A stretch of 64,000 bases of DNA from Halococcus salsus (GTDB lineage Archaea; Halobacteriota; Halobacteria; Halobacteriales; Halococcaceae). The DNA is taken from assembly GCF_009900715.1 (NCBI RefSeq), contig NZ_JAAAJC010000004.1:159943-223942 (forward strand). The letters run 5' to 3'. Below, in pieces: positions 9,246 to 18,783 of the stretch. Both the position numbers and the translations under genes were made by a program. Each line of letters begins with the position of its first letter. Within the stretch, counting starts at the first letter, position 1. The notes beneath the pieces are model-generated. The model did not search any database, had not been told where the DNA came from, and saw only the letters and a program-made list of their open reading frames with translations.

Positions 9246-9800
9246 TCACCGGCGGCGATAGTCGACGAGAACGGAGCCGTCGTCGAACCGACGTGTCGTG
9301 TCGAGAGCGAGGTCGACCCGCACTCCATCGGGGAGGGCTCGGATTCCCCCGCCGACGATCGTCGGGACGATGCGCAGTCGATAGCGGTCCACCAGCCCTG
9401 CCTGGATGGCCTCGGCAGCGAGTCCGGCCCCACCGATAGACAGGTCGCGGTCGGCCTGGGCTTTCATGGTTCGTATCGCGTCGGCGTCGAACGTCCGCTC
9501 CAGTCGGGTCCGCGATTCCGGCACGGCGTCCAGGGTGGTCGAGTAGACGACTTTGTCGGTCGCCCGCCACGCCTCGGCGAACTCGCGTTGGACTGCGGGG
9601 AGGTCGTCGAGGACGACGGTGTCCCACACCCGCATCGTCTCGTACATACGACGGCCGAGAAGGGAAGTGCCGACCGATCGCTGGTGGTCGTCGAAGAAGG
9701 CGTGTGCGTCCTCGGACGGCTCCGACCAGTCGAAGTTGCCGTTCTCGTCGGCGATGTAGCCGTCGAGCGAGTGGCTGACGACGTAGATGAGCGCGGCCAT
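9246..9800 (-). CDS. Dihydrofolate reductase-like (RibD C-terminal) protein
   Basis: 184 residues from the ATG in MAALIYVVSHSLDGYIADENG; an earlier ATG at 9830 adds ten less typical residues. The SLDGYIAD N-terminus, the GRRMYETM motif and the SIGGAGLAAEAI segment followed by RLRIVPTIVGGGIRALP mark the RibD C-terminal/DHFR-like fold used by YyaP/YwjB-type proteins. These bind NADPH and reduce pteridine- or pyrimidine-like substrates, but most members are uncharacterised. It is flanked on the start side by 206 bases without a gene. The 3' end faces the MFS transporter. Confidence 0.85.
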   Translation of the reverse strand: MAALIYVVSHSLDGYIADENGNFDWSEPSEDAHAFFDDHQRSVGTSLLGRRMYETMRVWDTVVLDDLPAVQREFAEAWRATDKVVYSTTLDAVPESRTRLERTFDADAIRTMKAQADRDLSIGGAGLAAEAIQAGLVDRYRLRIVPTIVGGGIRALPDGVRVDLALDTTRRFDDGSVLVDYRRR

Positions 9801-10006
9801 GGATCCCCCTTGGTCGTCACAGCTCATCAATAGCGACGGTAGACGGACTGGAAAGCAGTTAGACCGGCTGGGGCCACGTTACGCACCATCTGGAACGGAA
9901 GATGACTACTCAGTGACCCTTGAAGAAACCGAGTTGCCCAGATCGATCCGCTTCGCCGTCGCGTCGGTCCGTTCGTACGAGACTACTTCGTGGGTGCGCC
10001 GTCGCG

Positions 10007-11065
10007 TTACGGTGCGTCCGGCGTCGACGGCTCACCACGGTCACCGGTCACCAGTCGGTTGCGGTGGACGATCCCGACGTTGTTCGCGGTGTTCTCGGTC
10101 AGGTTCCGGAAGGCGTCGGCGGTGTCGCCCTCGTCGAGCACGACCGGTGAACCGCCGTCGCCGCCCTCCCGAACGGCGGGGTCGAGCGGGAGCTCCCCGA
10201 GGAACGGCATCTCGACCTCCTCGGCGAACGCGCGACCGCCGCCCTTCCCGAAGAGGTCGTGTTCTGCGCCGCAGTCCGGGCAGACGAACCCGCTCATGTT
10301 CTCGACGATCCCCAGCACGGGGGTCTCGTGTTTGCCGAACATCTCGAGGCCCTTCCGCGCGTCGTCGATGGCGACGTCCTGCGGCGTGGTGACGATGACG
10401 GCCCCGGCGAGCGGAACGGTCTGGAGCATGGTGAGCTGGGTGTCGCCGGTGCCCGGGGGCAGGTCGACCACCATGTAGTCCAGCGCGCCCCACTCGACGT
10501 CCTCGAAGAGCTGGGTGAGGACCTTGTGGACCATCGGGCCGCGCCAGATCACGGGGTCGTCCTGACCGACGAGGAAGTCCATGCTCATGAGCTTCATGCC
10601 GTACTTCTCGGGCGGGACGATCTTCTCCTCCGGGGTGGCCTGTGGGCGCTGGTCGGCCCTGACCATCCGGGGAACGTTCGGGCCGTAGATGTCGGCGTCG
10701 AACAGCCCAACGCGCGCCCCCATCTCCGAGAGCCCCGCGGCGAGGTTCACCGCGACGGTGGACTTCCCGACCCCACCCTTCCCGCTCGCGACCGCGATGA
10801 CGTTCTTCACGCCCGGCAGGACGTCCTGGCTCCGCTCGACGCTCGCGGTGAGGTCGACCTCGATACCCGCGTCGGCACAGACCTCGCGCACCCGCCCCGC
10901 GATGGCGGTTTCGTTCGGCGAGTAGGGCGCACCGAGCGCGAGCGAGATGTGCGCGACCTCGTCCCGAACCTCGATGTCGTTGACGAGGCCGAGCGAGACG
11001 ATGTCGTCACCGAGATCCGGGTCCTCGACGTTCGAGAGGAGGTCCTGCACGTCGGATACGTTCAT
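10007..11065 (-). CDS. apbC: Mrp/NBP35 family iron-sulfur carrier P-loop ATPase
   Basis: 352 residues. The frame continues far upstream, but the conserved start MNVSDVQDLLSNVEDPDLG is at 11065. An N-terminal MIP18/DUF59 domain (about 1-75, IVSLGLVNDIEV) is joined to a P-loop domain with the deviant Walker A GKGGVGKST near residue 95, a DYMVVDLPPGTGDTQLT switch, and CPDC (in FVCPDCGAEHDLFG) that would bridge a 4Fe-4S cluster between subunits. The protein loads or transfers Fe-S clusters in the cytoplasm. It runs divergently from the tRNA-Ser/ribosomal cluster. Confidence 0.95.
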   Translation of the reverse strand: MNVSDVQDLLSNVEDPDLGDDIVSLGLVNDIEVRDEVAHISLALGAPYSPNETAIAGRVREVCADAGIEVDLTASVERSQDVLPGVKNVIAVASGKGGVGKSTVAVNLAAGLSEMGARVGLFDADIYGPNVPRMVRADQRPQATPEEKIVPPEKYGMKLMSMDFLVGQDDPVIWRGPMVHKVLTQLFEDVEWGALDYMVVDLPPGTGDTQLTMLQTVPLAGAVIVTTPQDVAIDDARKGLEMFGKHETPVLGIVENMSGFVCPDCGAEHDLFGKGGGRAFAEEVEMPFLGELPLDPAVREGGDGGSPVVLDEGDTADAFRNLTENTANNVGIVHRNRLVTGDRGEPSTPDAP

Positions 11066-11148
11066 GGCGCGGGTAGCGCCGGACGAGCGATAAGGGTTGG
11101 GAAGCGGCCGATCCGAGGTCGAACCACGCGGCGGGTGTTTCGTGGGGG

Positions 11149-11156
11149 TTAAATAC
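11149..11156 (+). promoter_or_regulatory. Probable TATA box upstream of tRNA-Ser and the S13 cluster
   Basis: TTAAATAC in an otherwise GC-rich stretch, about 80 bases before the tRNA. It is the best promoter candidate for a tRNA-Ser transcript or for the whole tRNA/S13 unit; a precursor leader would then be removed by RNase P. Confidence 0.45.
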
Positions 11157-11237
11157 CCGCATCGAAATAGAACCACTACGACGTACTGCAGGGGACCGGC
11201 CCCGAGTCCGGGAGGGCGACAATACAACCACACGAGT

Positions 11238-11322
11238 GTCGTGGTAGCCAAGCCTGGCCCAAGGCGCAGGGTTGCTAACTCTGTGGCGCACAGCCTCCGG
11301 GGTTCGAATCCCCGCCACGACG
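11238..11322 (+). tRNA. tRNA-Ser (GCU anticodon)
   Basis: 85 bases. The acceptor stem GTCGTGG pairs with CCACGAC, with discriminator G. The anticodon stem CAGGG/CTCTG carries loop TTGCTAA, giving anticodon GCT. A long variable arm marks a class II tRNA, and the T-arm is CGGGG-TTCGAAT-CCCCG. No intron is seen and CCA is not encoded. It lies 16 bases before the S13 gene, an arrangement common in archaea. Confidence 0.95.
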
Positions 11323-11338
11323 CATCACGGATCAACGC

Positions 11339-11851
11339 ATGAGTGCAGAAGACCCAGACACACCGGCCGAGGACGAAGAGGAGGAGGACATCCGCTACTT
11401 CGTCCGGATCGGCCAGACCGACCTCGACGGCACGAAAAGCGTCGAGCGGGCGCTGACCGGCATGAACGGTGTCGGCAGGCGAACCGCTCGCATCATCGCG
11501 GAGCAGGCGGAGGTCGACAAGACGGCGACCCTCGGTCGCCTCGACGACGACGCCGTCGACGCCATCATCGAGGGCGTCGAGGGACTCGCCGACGAGGTGC
11601 CGCAGTGGCTCGTCAACCGCCCGAAGGACTACTTCTCGGGCGAGGCGGCCCACGAGGTCGGCAACGACCTCTCGCTGACGCGACAGCAGGACATCAACCG
11701 AATGCAGATGATCAGTTCCTACAAAGGCGTGCGCCACAACCGCGGACAGAAGGTTCGCGGCCAGCGCACCAAGTCCACCGGCCGCTCGGAGGGTACCATC
11801 GGCGTGAACGTCGAGGCCCTCCAGGAAGAGATGGAAGAGGAGGAAGGGTAG
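11339..11851 (+). CDS. rps13: 30S ribosomal protein S13 (uS13)
   Basis: 170 residues with an acidic N-terminal extension (about 1-20). The conserved S13 core follows: YFVRIGQTDLDGTKSVERALT, then GVGRRTARIIAEQAEVD, a helix-two-turns-helix region, and the basic C-terminal VRHNRGQKVRGQRTKSTGR that contacts the ribosome head and tRNAs. It is the first protein gene of the S13-S4-S11-RpoD cluster and is followed immediately by S4 without spacing. Confidence 0.97.
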   Translation: MSAEDPDTPAEDEEEEDIRYFVRIGQTDLDGTKSVERALTGMNGVGRRTARIIAEQAEVDKTATLGRLDDDAVDAIIEGVEGLADEVPQWLVNRPKDYFSGEAAHEVGNDLSLTRQQDINRMQMISSYKGVRHNRGQKVRGQRTKSTGRSEGTIGVNVEALQEEMEEEEG

Positions 11852-12379
11852 ATGGCGCTTGGCACCAACACCAAGGGCTACGAGACCCCGAACCACCCGT
11901 TCCAGGGCGAGCGCATCGCCGAGGAGTCCGGGCTGATGGGTCGCTACGGCCTGAAGAACAAGGAGGAGCTCTGGCGAGCCGAGTCCGAGCTTCGTGACTT
12001 CCGTCGCGAGGCCCGACGGCTGCTCGGGAACGCACAGGGCGACCCCGAGGAGGCCGAGCGCGAGGGCGAGCCGTTCCTGAACCGGCTCCGCCGCCTCGGC
12101 ATCCTCAACGAGACCGACTCGATCGACGCCGTCCTGAGCCTCGACACCACCGACGTGCTCGAACGCCGGCTCCAGACCGTCGTCTACCGCAACGGCCTGG
12201 CGAACACGCCGAAGCAGGCACGTCAGTTCGTCTCCCACGGTCACATCGTGATCGGCGACAGCCGCGTGACGGCTCCCTCCCGGAAGGTCTCGACCACCGA
12301 GGAGGACCGGGTCGCCTTCGACGAGGGGAGTTCGCTCGCGGACGAACTGCATCCCGAACGTGCGGAGGGGCAGGAATGA
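11852..12379 (+). CDS. rps4: 30S ribosomal protein S4 (uS4)
   Basis: 175 residues, the usual archaeal length. An archaeal N-terminal part ([22 protein letters not shown]) is followed by an S4 RNA-binding domain near residues 105-165 ([37 protein letters not shown]). S4 is a primary 16S rRNA-binding assembly protein. The start codon directly abuts the S13 stop and its own stop overlaps the S11 start by four bases, which implies coupled translation. Confidence 0.97.
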   Translation: MALGTNTKGYETPNHPFQGERIAEESGLMGRYGLKNKEELWRAESELRDFRREARRLLGNAQGDPEEAEREGEPFLNRLRRLGILNETDSIDAVLSLDTTDVLERRLQTVVYRNGLANTPKQARQFVSHGHIVIGDSRVTAPSRKVSTTEEDRVAFDEGSSLADELHPERAEGQE

Positions 12380-12771
12380 GCGCCAACGAGGGCAACGAGG
12401 ACCGCTGGGCCGTCGCCCACGTTCACGCCTCGTTCAACAACACCATCATCTCCGTTACGGACCTCACGGGGGCCGAGACCCTCGCGAAGTCGAGCGGTGG
12501 CACGGTGGTGAAACAGAACCGCGACGAAGCCTCGCCATACGCGGCAATGCAGATGGCCGAGACCGTCGCGGAGGAAGTGCTCGCCCAGGGTATCGAGGGC
12601 GTCCACGTCAAGCTTCGCGGTCCCGGCGGCAACCTCCAGAAGAGCCCCGGGCCGGGCGCACAGGCCACCGTCCGCGCGCTCGCCCGCGCCGGGCTCGAGA
12701 TCGGCCGGATCGAGGACGTCACGCCGATCCCACACGACGGCACACGCGCACCCAAATCCAGCGGGTTCTAA
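12376..12771 (+). CDS. rps11: 30S ribosomal protein S11 (uS11)
   Basis: 131 residues. Core motifs are [53 protein letters not shown], and the C-terminal [17 protein letters not shown] tail typical of S11. The protein binds the 16S platform near the decoding centre. The ATGA overlap with S4 and the three-base gap to RpoD show a tightly packed operon. Confidence 0.97.
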   Translation: MSANEGNEDRWAVAHVHASFNNTIISVTDLTGAETLAKSSGGTVVKQNRDEASPYAAMQMAETVAEEVLAQGIEGVHVKLRGPGGNLQKSPGPGAQATVRALARAGLEIGRIEDVTPIPHDGTRAPKSSGF

Positions 12772-12774
12772 CCA

Positions 12775-13524
12775 ATGAGCACCACCGACTACGAGGTCGA
12801 GTTCATCGACGTCGACGAGCGCGAGGCGCGCTTTCTCGTTCGCGGGATCACGCCGGCGTTCGCCAACGGGATCCGGCGGGCGATGGTGGCGGACGTGCCG
12901 ACGCTCTCGATCGACACGGTGAGAGTGATCGAGAACTCGTCGGTGATGTTCGACGAGCAGATCGGCCATCGGCTCGGGATGGTGCCCCTCTCGGCCCCGC
13001 CCCACGAGTTCGAGGTCGGCGAGAGCGTGACCCTGGGGCTCGACGTCTCGGGGCCCGACACCGCCTACTCGGGCGACCTCCAGAGCGCGGACTCGATGGT
13101 CGAACCCGCCGAGCAGAACGTCCCGATCATCGACCTGAAGGAGGACCAGCGCCTCGAAGTCGAGGCCGAAGCCGTGCTCGATAGCGGGAAGAGCCACGCC
13201 AAACACCAGGGCGGCGTGGCCGTCGGCTACCGCCACCTCCAGCACGTCGAGGTGGCCGGCGACGCCGACGAGTTCGCCGACGAGGAGCCGAACATCCTCC
13301 GCGGCGTGATCGAGGACGACGGCGAGCTGGTCCCGACCGAGGAGTTCGGTAGCGACCTCACGAACCGGTACCCGGGCAAGGAGCTCGAGGTGACCGATGT
13401 CCCGAACGCGTTCGTCTTCCACGTCGAAACCGACGGGTCGATGAGCGTCGAGGAGCTGGTGCTCGCGGCCGTCGACTCGCTCGGCGACCGCGCGAACGAA
13501 CTCCGCGAGGCGGTTCAGCTGTAA
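12775..13524 (+). CDS. rpoD: DNA-directed RNA polymerase subunit D
   Basis: 249 residues. It has the alpha-like dimerisation start ([32 protein letters not shown]), the insert domain ([13 protein letters not shown]), and a return to the dimerisation fold at the C-terminus. The archaeal ferredoxin-like insert is present in shortened form, without an obvious set of cysteines, as is usual for haloarchaeal subunit D. With subunit L it nucleates RNA polymerase assembly. Its place after S11 is conserved across archaea. Confidence 0.97.
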   Translation: MSTTDYEVEFIDVDEREARFLVRGITPAFANGIRRAMVADVPTLSIDTVRVIENSSVMFDEQIGHRLGMVPLSAPPHEFEVGESVTLGLDVSGPDTAYSGDLQSADSMVEPAEQNVPIIDLKEDQRLEVEAEAVLDSGKSHAKHQGGVAVGYRHLQHVEVAGDADEFADEEPNILRGVIEDDGELVPTEEFGSDLTNRYPGKELEVTDVPNAFVFHVETDGSMSVEELVLAAVDSLGDRANELREAVQL

Positions 13525-13638
13525 TGTATCGCCCCACGAACCGGTCCCGGTCGAACGCGGTGGCGCGAGGGTCGACGAGCCCCGCGTTCGCGACGACCGA
13601 AACTGGTTTGTGGGGACAGGAGAAAGACGGTTTCGCGT

Positions 13639-13723
13639 GCAGGGATAGCCAAGTCAGGTCAACGGCGCAGCGTTCAGGGCGCTGTCTCGTAGGAGTTCGC
13701 AGGTTCGAATCCTGCTCCCTGCA
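13639..13723 (+). tRNA. tRNA-Leu (CAG anticodon)
   Basis: 85 bases. Acceptor GCAGGGA pairs with TCCCTGC, discriminator A. The anticodon stem CAGCG/CGCTG has loop TTCAGGG, so the anticodon is CAG. A long variable arm and the T-arm GCAGG-TTCGAAT-CCTGC complete a class II tRNA. It sits between rpoD and the L18e gene, splitting the ribosomal cluster. Confidence 0.95.
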
Positions 13724-13744
13724 TGCTCTTTTCGGAGTGATAGT

Positions 13745-14095
13745 ATGAGCAAGACCAATCCGAGGCTCACGAGTCTCATCGACGAACTGGAGTCGGTCGC
13801 GCGCGAGACGGAGAGTCCCGTCTGGCAGGCCGTGGCCGACCGCCTCGAGAAACCCCGGCGGACCCACGCCGAGGTCAACCTCGGGCGGATCGAACGCTAC
13901 GCGAAAGAAGACGAGACGGTCGTCGTCCCGGGGAAGGTGCTCGGGAGCGGCGTCCTCCAGAAGCCAGTCACCGTCGCGGCGGTTGACTTCTCGGGGACGG
14001 CCGAGACCAAGATCGATCAGGTGGGAGAGCACGTCGCGCTCGAAGACGCGATCGAATCGAACCCCGAGGGCTCGAACGTGCGGGTGATCCGATGA
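13745..14095 (+). CDS. rpl18e: 50S ribosomal protein L18e (eL18)
   Basis: 116 residues. Motifs typical of L18e are [59 protein letters not shown] and [18 protein letters not shown]. It opens the second half of the cluster after tRNA-Leu and overlaps the L13 start by four bases (ATGA). Confidence 0.96.
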   Translation: MSKTNPRLTSLIDELESVARETESPVWQAVADRLEKPRRTHAEVNLGRIERYAKEDETVVVPGKVLGSGVLQKPVTVAAVDFSGTAETKIDQVGEHVALEDAIESNPEGSNVRVIR

Positions 14096-14526
14096 ATAGT
14101 GCAGAATTCGAACCCGACATCGTGGTCGACGCCCGGGACTGCATCCTCGGGCGGGTGGCCAGTCAGGTGGCCGAACGCGCACTCGACGGCGAACGTATCG
14201 CCGTCGTGAACGCGGAGGAGGCCGTCATCACCGGCAGCGACGACGACGTGATGGAGGTCTTCGAGACCCGCGCGGGGCTCGGCTCCGACCAGGGACCGCG
14301 CTACCCCAAGCGGCCGGACCGGATCATGAAGCGCTCGATCCGCGGCATGCTGCCGTACAAGCGGCCGCGCGGTCGCGAGGCCTTCGAGAACGTCCGCGTC
14401 TACGTCGGCAACCCGTTCGAGGGGAGCGAGGTGCTCGACGACACCTCGCTCGACCGGCTCTCGAACATCAAGTTCGTCCAGCTCGGCGACGTCAGCAAGA
14501 ACCTCGGCGCGAACGTCACGTGGTGA
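14092..14526 (+). CDS. rpl13: 50S ribosomal protein L13 (uL13)
   Basis: 144 residues. The signature [25 protein letters not shown] is at the N-terminus, with the conserved [34 protein letters not shown] segment in the middle. L13 is an early-assembly protein of the large subunit. It overlaps L18e upstream and is followed seven bases later by S9. Confidence 0.97.
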   Translation: MNSAEFEPDIVVDARDCILGRVASQVAERALDGERIAVVNAEEAVITGSDDDVMEVFETRAGLGSDQGPRYPKRPDRIMKRSIRGMLPYKRPRGREAFENVRVYVGNPFEGSEVLDDTSLDRLSNIKFVQLGDVSKNLGANVTW

Positions 14527-14533
14527 TACATCA

Positions 14534-14929
14534 ATGGTAACCAACACCTCAGGCAAGAAGAAGACCGCCATCGCCCGCGCGACGATCTCCGACGGGGAGG
14601 GTCGCGTCAGAGTCAACTCGGCACCCGTCGAGCTCGCCGAACCCGAGCTCGCGCGGCTGAAGATGCTCGAACCGTTCCGGCTCGCCGAGGAGCAGCGCGA
14701 GGAGGTCGACATCTCGGTCGACGTCTCGGGCGGCGGGACGGTCGGCCAGGCCGACGCGGTCCGGACCGCGATCGCCCGCGGGCTGGTCCAGCACACCAAC
14801 GACGCCGAGCTCCGCGACGCCTACATGGAGTTCGACCGGTCGCTGCTGGTGAACGACGTCCGCCAGTCCGAGTCGAAGAAGTGGGGCGGTCCCGGCGCAC
14901 GCGCGCGCTACCAGAAATCCTACCGATAA
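14534..14929 (+). CDS. rps9: 30S ribosomal protein S9 (uS9)
   Basis: 131 residues. It begins [14 protein letters not shown], contains the [20 protein letters not shown] core, and ends in the invariant basic tail [17 protein letters not shown], which reaches the P-site tRNA. The L13-S9-RpoN-RpoK order is the standard archaeal arrangement. Confidence 0.97.
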   Translation: MVTNTSGKKKTAIARATISDGEGRVRVNSAPVELAEPELARLKMLEPFRLAEEQREEVDISVDVSGGGTVGQADAVRTAIARGLVQHTNDAELRDAYMEFDRSLLVNDVRQSESKKWGGPGARARYQKSYR

Positions 14930-14962
14930 CATGAACACGAGCACAGGGGGACGACGACGATG

Positions 14963-15151
14963 ATGGTTCCGGTGCGGTGTTTCACCTGCGGGAGCGTCGT
15001 CGGCGAACACTGGGAGGCGTTCGAGTCGCGGATCGAGGACGGCGAGGACCCCGGTGACGTGCTCGACGACCTCGGTGTGAAACGCCACTGCTGTCGGCGG
15101 ATGCTCGTCTCGCACACCGACCTCGTGGACATCGTGGCTCCCTACCAGTGA
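14963..15151 (+). CDS. rpoN: DNA-directed RNA polymerase subunit N
   Basis: 62 residues from the second of two adjacent ATGs (14960 is the other). The zinc-binding pattern is CFTCG near the start with CCRRM toward the end, an Rpb10-type CxxC...CC zinc bundle. [18 protein letters not shown] is diagnostic. Subunit N joins D, L and P in the assembly platform. Its last codons overlap the next start. Confidence 0.96.
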   Translation: MVPVRCFTCGSVVGEHWEAFESRIEDGEDPGDVLDDLGVKRHCCRRMLVSHTDLVDIVAPYQ

Positions 15152-15336
15152 TGTCGATGGCGAACCAACGCTACAACCGATACGAGAAGGCCCGGATCAT
15201 CGGCGCACGTGCGCTCCAGATCGCCTACGGCGCGCCGGTGCTGGTCCAGACCGAGAGCACCGAGCCGATACTGATCGCCGCCGAGGAGTACGACGCCGAC
15301 GTGTTGCCGTTCACCGTCTGGCGGGGCGAGCAGTGA
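15148..15336 (+). CDS. rpoK: DNA-directed RNA polymerase subunit K
   Basis: 62 residues from GTG 15148; the ATG at 15151 or the one at 15157 ([11 protein letters not shown]) may be the true start. The [25 protein letters not shown] core is the omega/Rpb6 motif, and the C-terminus [13 protein letters not shown] is typical of archaeal K. It overlaps both rpoN and the enolase start, so the three are translationally coupled. Confidence 0.96.
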   Translation: MMSMANQRYNRYEKARIIGARALQIAYGAPVLVQTESTEPILIAAEEYDADVLPFTVWRGEQ

Positions 15337-16535
15337 CGCTCATCACCGAGGTCCGGCTCCGGCGGATCCTCGACTCGCGTGGGAACCCCACGGTCGAGGC
15401 CGAGGTCTCGACGGAGTCGGGTGGGTTCGGTCGGGGGGCCGCCCCGAGCGGCGCGAGTACGGGGGCCCACGAGGCCGTGTCGCTCCCCGCCGACGAGGCA
15501 ATCGCGGCGGCGCGCGAACACGCCGTCCCGCGGATCGAGGGGCAGGTCTACGCCGGCGACCAGCGCTCGGTGGACGCCGCGCTTCGGGCCGCCGACGGCA
15601 CCGACGACTTCGGGACGATCGGCGCGAACAGCGCCGTCGCGGTCTCGATGGCGAGCGCGAAGGCCGCCGCCGACACCCTCGGCGCACCGCTCTATCAGCA
15701 TCTCGGTGGGGCCTTCCGCGGCAACTCGTTCCCGACGCCGCTCGGCAACGTGGTCGGCGGGGGCGAACACGCGAAGGAAGCGACCCACATCCAGGAGTTC
15801 CTGTCCGCACCCGTGGGTGCGCCGAGCGTCACCGACGCGGTGTTCGCGAACGCGCGGGTCCACGGCGAGGTCAGTTCGATCCTCGACGACCGCGGGATCC
15901 CGGCGGCGAAGGGCGACGAGGGCGCGTGGGCACCCGCGATCGACGACGAGGAGGCCTTCGAGGTCGTCGCCGAGGCCACCGACACGGTGGCCGACGAGGT
16001 CGGCTTCGAGGTCGGCTTCGGGCTCGACGTGGCCGCGGCCGAGCTCTACGACCCCGACGACGAGGTCTATCGCTACGGCGACACCGAACGAACCACCGGG
16101 GAACAGGTCGAGTACGTCGCGGACCTCGTGGACGAGTACGACCTCGTCTACGTCGAGGACCCGCTCGACGAGGAGGACTTCGCTGGGTTCGCCGACCTCA
16201 CCGCGCAGGTGGGCTCGGAGACGCTCGTCTGTGGCGACGACCTGTTCGTCACCAACACCGAGCGCCTCGCGCGCGGCATCGACGAGGCCGCGGCGAACGC
16301 CATTCTGGTGAAACCCAACCAGATCGGCACGCTCTCGGACGCGTTCGACGCGGTCGAACTCGGTGTGGAGAACGGGCTCGCGCCCGTTATCTCCCACCGG
16401 TCGGGCGAGACCGAGGACACCACGATCGCACACCTCGCCGTGGCGACCGACGCCCCGTTCGTGAAGACGGGCGCGGTCGGCGGCGAGCGAACAGCCAAGT
16501 TGAACGAACTCATCAGAATCGAGGAAACCGCATGA
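15333..16535 (+). CDS. eno: Enolase
   Basis: 400 residues starting at GTG 15333, overlapping rpoK by four bases. The N-terminal domain has [16 protein letters not shown] and the [11 protein letters not shown] loop. The barrel carries catalytic or metal residues in [33 protein letters not shown] and SHRSGETED. The enzyme converts 2-phosphoglycerate to phosphoenolpyruvate in glycolysis and gluconeogenesis. Its location between rpoK and S2 is a common haloarchaeal arrangement. Confidence 0.97.
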   Translation: MTLITEVRLRRILDSRGNPTVEAEVSTESGGFGRGAAPSGASTGAHEAVSLPADEAIAAAREHAVPRIEGQVYAGDQRSVDAALRAADGTDDFGTIGANSAVAVSMASAKAAADTLGAPLYQHLGGAFRGNSFPTPLGNVVGGGEHAKEATHIQEFLSAPVGAPSVTDAVFANARVHGEVSSILDDRGIPAAKGDEGAWAPAIDDEEAFEVVAEATDTVADEVGFEVGFGLDVAAAELYDPDDEVYRYGDTERTTGEQVEYVADLVDEYDLVYVEDPLDEEDFAGFADLTAQVGSETLVCGDDLFVTNTERLARGIDEAAANAILVKPNQIGTLSDAFDAVELGVENGLAPVISHRSGETEDTTIAHLAVATDAPFVKTGAVGGERTAKLNELIRIEETA

Positions 16536-17305
16536 GCGAAAACGAAGAGGGGCTCGACGCGGCGGAACGCGACATCGAGGCGGAGCCGACCGGCGAAGCC
16601 GGCGCGAACCCCGCCGAGAACCCCACAGACACGGACGTATCGACCGACGACCAGCCAGCCGAGACCGAGGAGGCCGAAGACACCGGCCCGACGTTCGACG
16701 AGGACGTCATGGCGGACGACGAGGCCGACCTCCTGATCCCGGTCGAGGACTACCTGGGAGCCGGTGTCCACATCGGCACCCAGCAGAAGACCAAGGACAT
16801 GGAGCGGTTCATCCACCGCGTCCGAACGGACGGCCTCTACGTCCTCGACGTCGGCCGCACCGACGAGCGGGTTCGGACCGCCGCGAACTTCCTCTCGAAC
16901 TACGACCCCGAGAACGTGCTCGTCGCGTCCTCGCGCCAGTACGGTCGGTTCCCGGCCGAGAAGTTCGCCGACGCCATCGGCGCACGTGCGCGAACGGGTC
17001 GGTTCATCCCGGGCACGCTCACGAACCCCGACTACGACGGCTACATCGAACCCGACGTCCTCGTCGTCACCGACCCGATCGGTGACTCCCAGGCCGTCAC
17101 CGAGGCCGTCACCGTCGGGATCCCCGTGATCGCGATGTGTGACTCGAACAACTCCGTAAGCAACGTCGACCTCGTGGTGCCGACGAACAACAAAGGTCGT
17201 CGCGCGCTCTCGGTTGTCTACTGGCTGCTCGCGAACGAGACGCTCGACCGCTCGCCCGACGGCGAGCCGACCTACGCGCTCGACGACTTCGAAGAAGGCA
17301 TCTGA
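16532..17305 (+). CDS. rps2: 30S ribosomal protein S2 (uS2)
   Basis: 257 residues. The ATG at 16532 overlaps the enolase stop. The first 60 residues are an exceptionally acidic, Glu/Asp/Thr/Pro-rich extension. The S2 domain then begins [31 protein letters not shown] and ends near [10 protein letters not shown]. The acidic extension is a haloarchaeal trait. This gene ends the ribosomal cluster; the following three genes lie on the opposite strand and look inserted. Confidence 0.97.
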   Translation: MSENEEGLDAAERDIEAEPTGEAGANPAENPTDTDVSTDDQPAETEEAEDTGPTFDEDVMADDEADLLIPVEDYLGAGVHIGTQQKTKDMERFIHRVRTDGLYVLDVGRTDERVRTAANFLSNYDPENVLVASSRQYGRFPAEKFADAIGARARTGRFIPGTLTNPDYDGYIEPDVLVVTDPIGDSQAVTEAVTVGIPVIAMCDSNNSVSNVDLVVPTNNKGRRALSVVYWLLANETLDRSPDGEPTYALDDFEEGI

Positions 17306-17353
17306 GTCGGCACTTCGCTTCCTGAGGAAGTTTCCACCACTGCTTTTGCTCCG

Positions 17354-17920
17354 CTACTCGACAGTGGGAACGACGAAATCGAACTCCAAGTCGTCGTCTT
17401 CCCGGCCGACCCGGAGAACGCGTTCGATAAAGGCCGTCTTGCCTCGTGAGTAGGCCGCCAGATCGTCGTGGTCGGTGGCGAGCTCTCGTTTCAATCGTGC
17501 GTATTCAGCACGGATCTCCCGATGGGCGCACAGCACCTCACGGGTCACGACACTCGTCTTCCATTTGTTGCCGGAGACGGCGAACACGTGGTCGTTGTAC
17601 CGTTGACCATCGTGCGAGCGAAAGATCGGGTGCCACGTACTCGTGTTTTCGTGCCGAGTTCCACCTAGTTCAGTTTCGAGTGTGCGTGCGATAGCTGAGA
17701 CGGCGTCGTCAGCAACGACGATGTCCAAGTCGACGATGTCCTTTGCGGGAAAGTCGGGAACGGCCGTTGAACCGACGTGCTCGATCCGCAGGATATCCTT
17801 TTCGATGTCATTGATAGCCACGGCATCGAGTATCCGGTCGCGCTCCGCCACGAACCGTTCGCGCCACACCTCGTAACGCGACGACCGCAGCTTTATCGGG
17901 TCGTCGTGTGGGTTGACCAT
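17354..17920 (-). CDS. GrpB family protein (UPF0157)
   Basis: 188 residues. The motif RIEHVGSTAVPDFPAKDIVDLDIVV, with its GSTAVPGL-type signature, identifies the GrpB/UPF0157 family, whose fold belongs to the nucleotidyltransferases. YNDHVFAV and a C-terminal KTAFIERVL helix are also typical. Members occur alone or fused to CoaE, and the biochemical role is not settled. GC content over part of the gene is clearly lower than in the neighbouring ribosomal genes, and it converges on rps2, suggesting later acquisition. Confidence 0.85.
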   Translation of the reverse strand: MVNPHDDPIKLRSSRYEVWRERFVAERDRILDAVAINDIEKDILRIEHVGSTAVPDFPAKDIVDLDIVVADDAVSAIARTLETELGGTRHENTSTWHPIFRSHDGQRYNDHVFAVSGNKWKTSVVTREVLCAHREIRAEYARLKRELATDHDDLAAYSRGKTAFIERVLRVGREDDDLEFDFVVPTVE

Positions 17921-18003
17921 TAGTAAGCGGAGCGATTAGAAGTACTTCACTGCTTCGCCGGGCGGAAACCACAGCAGCGCCACAGAAAATTACCGAAACG
18001 ATT

Positions 18004-18330
18004 TCACTGCAGTTCGTCGACCCCGAAGCGGACCGTTTCCGGCGGACCTTCGAATTTGACCTGCATCGTTTCTACCTCGCCGTCGACGAGTTCCGGCAAC
18101 ATCGCTTCGAACTGCTCGTACGAATCCGTCGCCGACTGTGCCTCGGCCGCATCCTGGTCCTCGTACAGCTCGAAGAATCGGATCAAGTTCGGGTCAACGA
18201 CATCGGTCATCGCGCGGTAGGTAACCGTTCCGGGCTCGTTTCGCGAGCGCTCGGTGAGGTCCCGGATCACGTCGAGCGCCTCCTCGCGGCGATCCGGATC
18301 GACGGGAATGGTGGTGTGAACGAGGAGCAT
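18004..18330 (-). CDS. ABM-domain putative quinol monooxygenase
   Basis: 108 residues. It is a single antibiotic-biosynthesis-monooxygenase domain: MLLVHTTIPVDPDRREEALDVI, then RNEPGTVTYR and FFELYEDQDAAEAQSATDSYEQFEAMLPELV. Such small dimeric ferredoxin-like proteins act without cofactors on quinones or polyketides, but many have no known substrate. It follows the NikR-like regulator by 10 bases on the same strand, so the regulator probably controls it. Confidence 0.82.
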   Translation of the reverse strand: MLLVHTTIPVDPDRREEALDVIRDLTERSRNEPGTVTYRAMTDVVDPNLIRFFELYEDQDAAEAQSATDSYEQFEAMLPELVDGEVETMQVKFEGPPETVRFGVDELQ

Positions 18331-18340
18331 CGAGCGCCGT

Positions 18341-18763
18341 TCAACCGAGGGTTCGGGCGAAGTCCTCGACCGGCATGACCGAATAATCCACCGAGACCGT
18401 GTCCTGGGTCGCGCGGATCTTCCCGACGAAGGTCGAGATGTCCTCGAGGTCGCCGTCGAGGATGAAGATTTCCATGCAGTAGTGGTTACCGACGTGACTG
18501 TGGAAGTTCGAAGCCACCAGGTCGTCGTGTTCGTGGCGGAGGTGCATCATCCGCTCCTCGACGCTGGTGGTCTCGTAGTCGAACAAAACCGTGACGACCG
18601 CCATGAGCTCGCGGTCCTCGAGCCGAGCGTCCTCGAACTCCCCGAGGAGGTTGCGCCCCGCCTCCCTGATGACCTCGCTTCGCCCGGTGTAGCCGTGGTC
18701 GTCGGCGAAGGTGTCGATCCGTTCGAGGAGTTCTTCCGGCATCGAGACGCTGACAACGGTCAT
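18341..18763 (-). CDS. NikR-like ribbon-helix-helix metal-dependent regulator
   Basis: 140 residues. An N-terminal ribbon-helix-helix ([40 protein letters not shown]) is joined to an ACT-like domain (about 55-140). Candidate metal-binding residues are His in [20 protein letters not shown] and Cys in [11 protein letters not shown], which matches the His-His-Cys nickel site of NikR. It probably represses its own two-gene operon in response to nickel or another metal; a palindrome overlaps its promoter. No nickel transporter lies nearby, so the physiological target is open. Confidence 0.85.
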   Translation of the reverse strand: MTVVSVSMPEELLERIDTFADDHGYTGRSEVIREAGRNLLGEFEDARLEDRELMAVVTVLFDYETTSVEERMMHLRHEHDDLVASNFHSHVGNHYCMEIFILDGDLEDISTFVGKIRATQDTVSVDYSVMPVEDFARTLG

Positions 18764-18783
18764 GTATTAACTCAGTTCGCTTC

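Noticed and set aside
10007..12352. A 781-residue frame for the Mrp ATPase
   Set aside because: The upstream part runs antisense through tRNA-Ser, S13 and S4; MNVSDVQ at 11065 is the conserved start.
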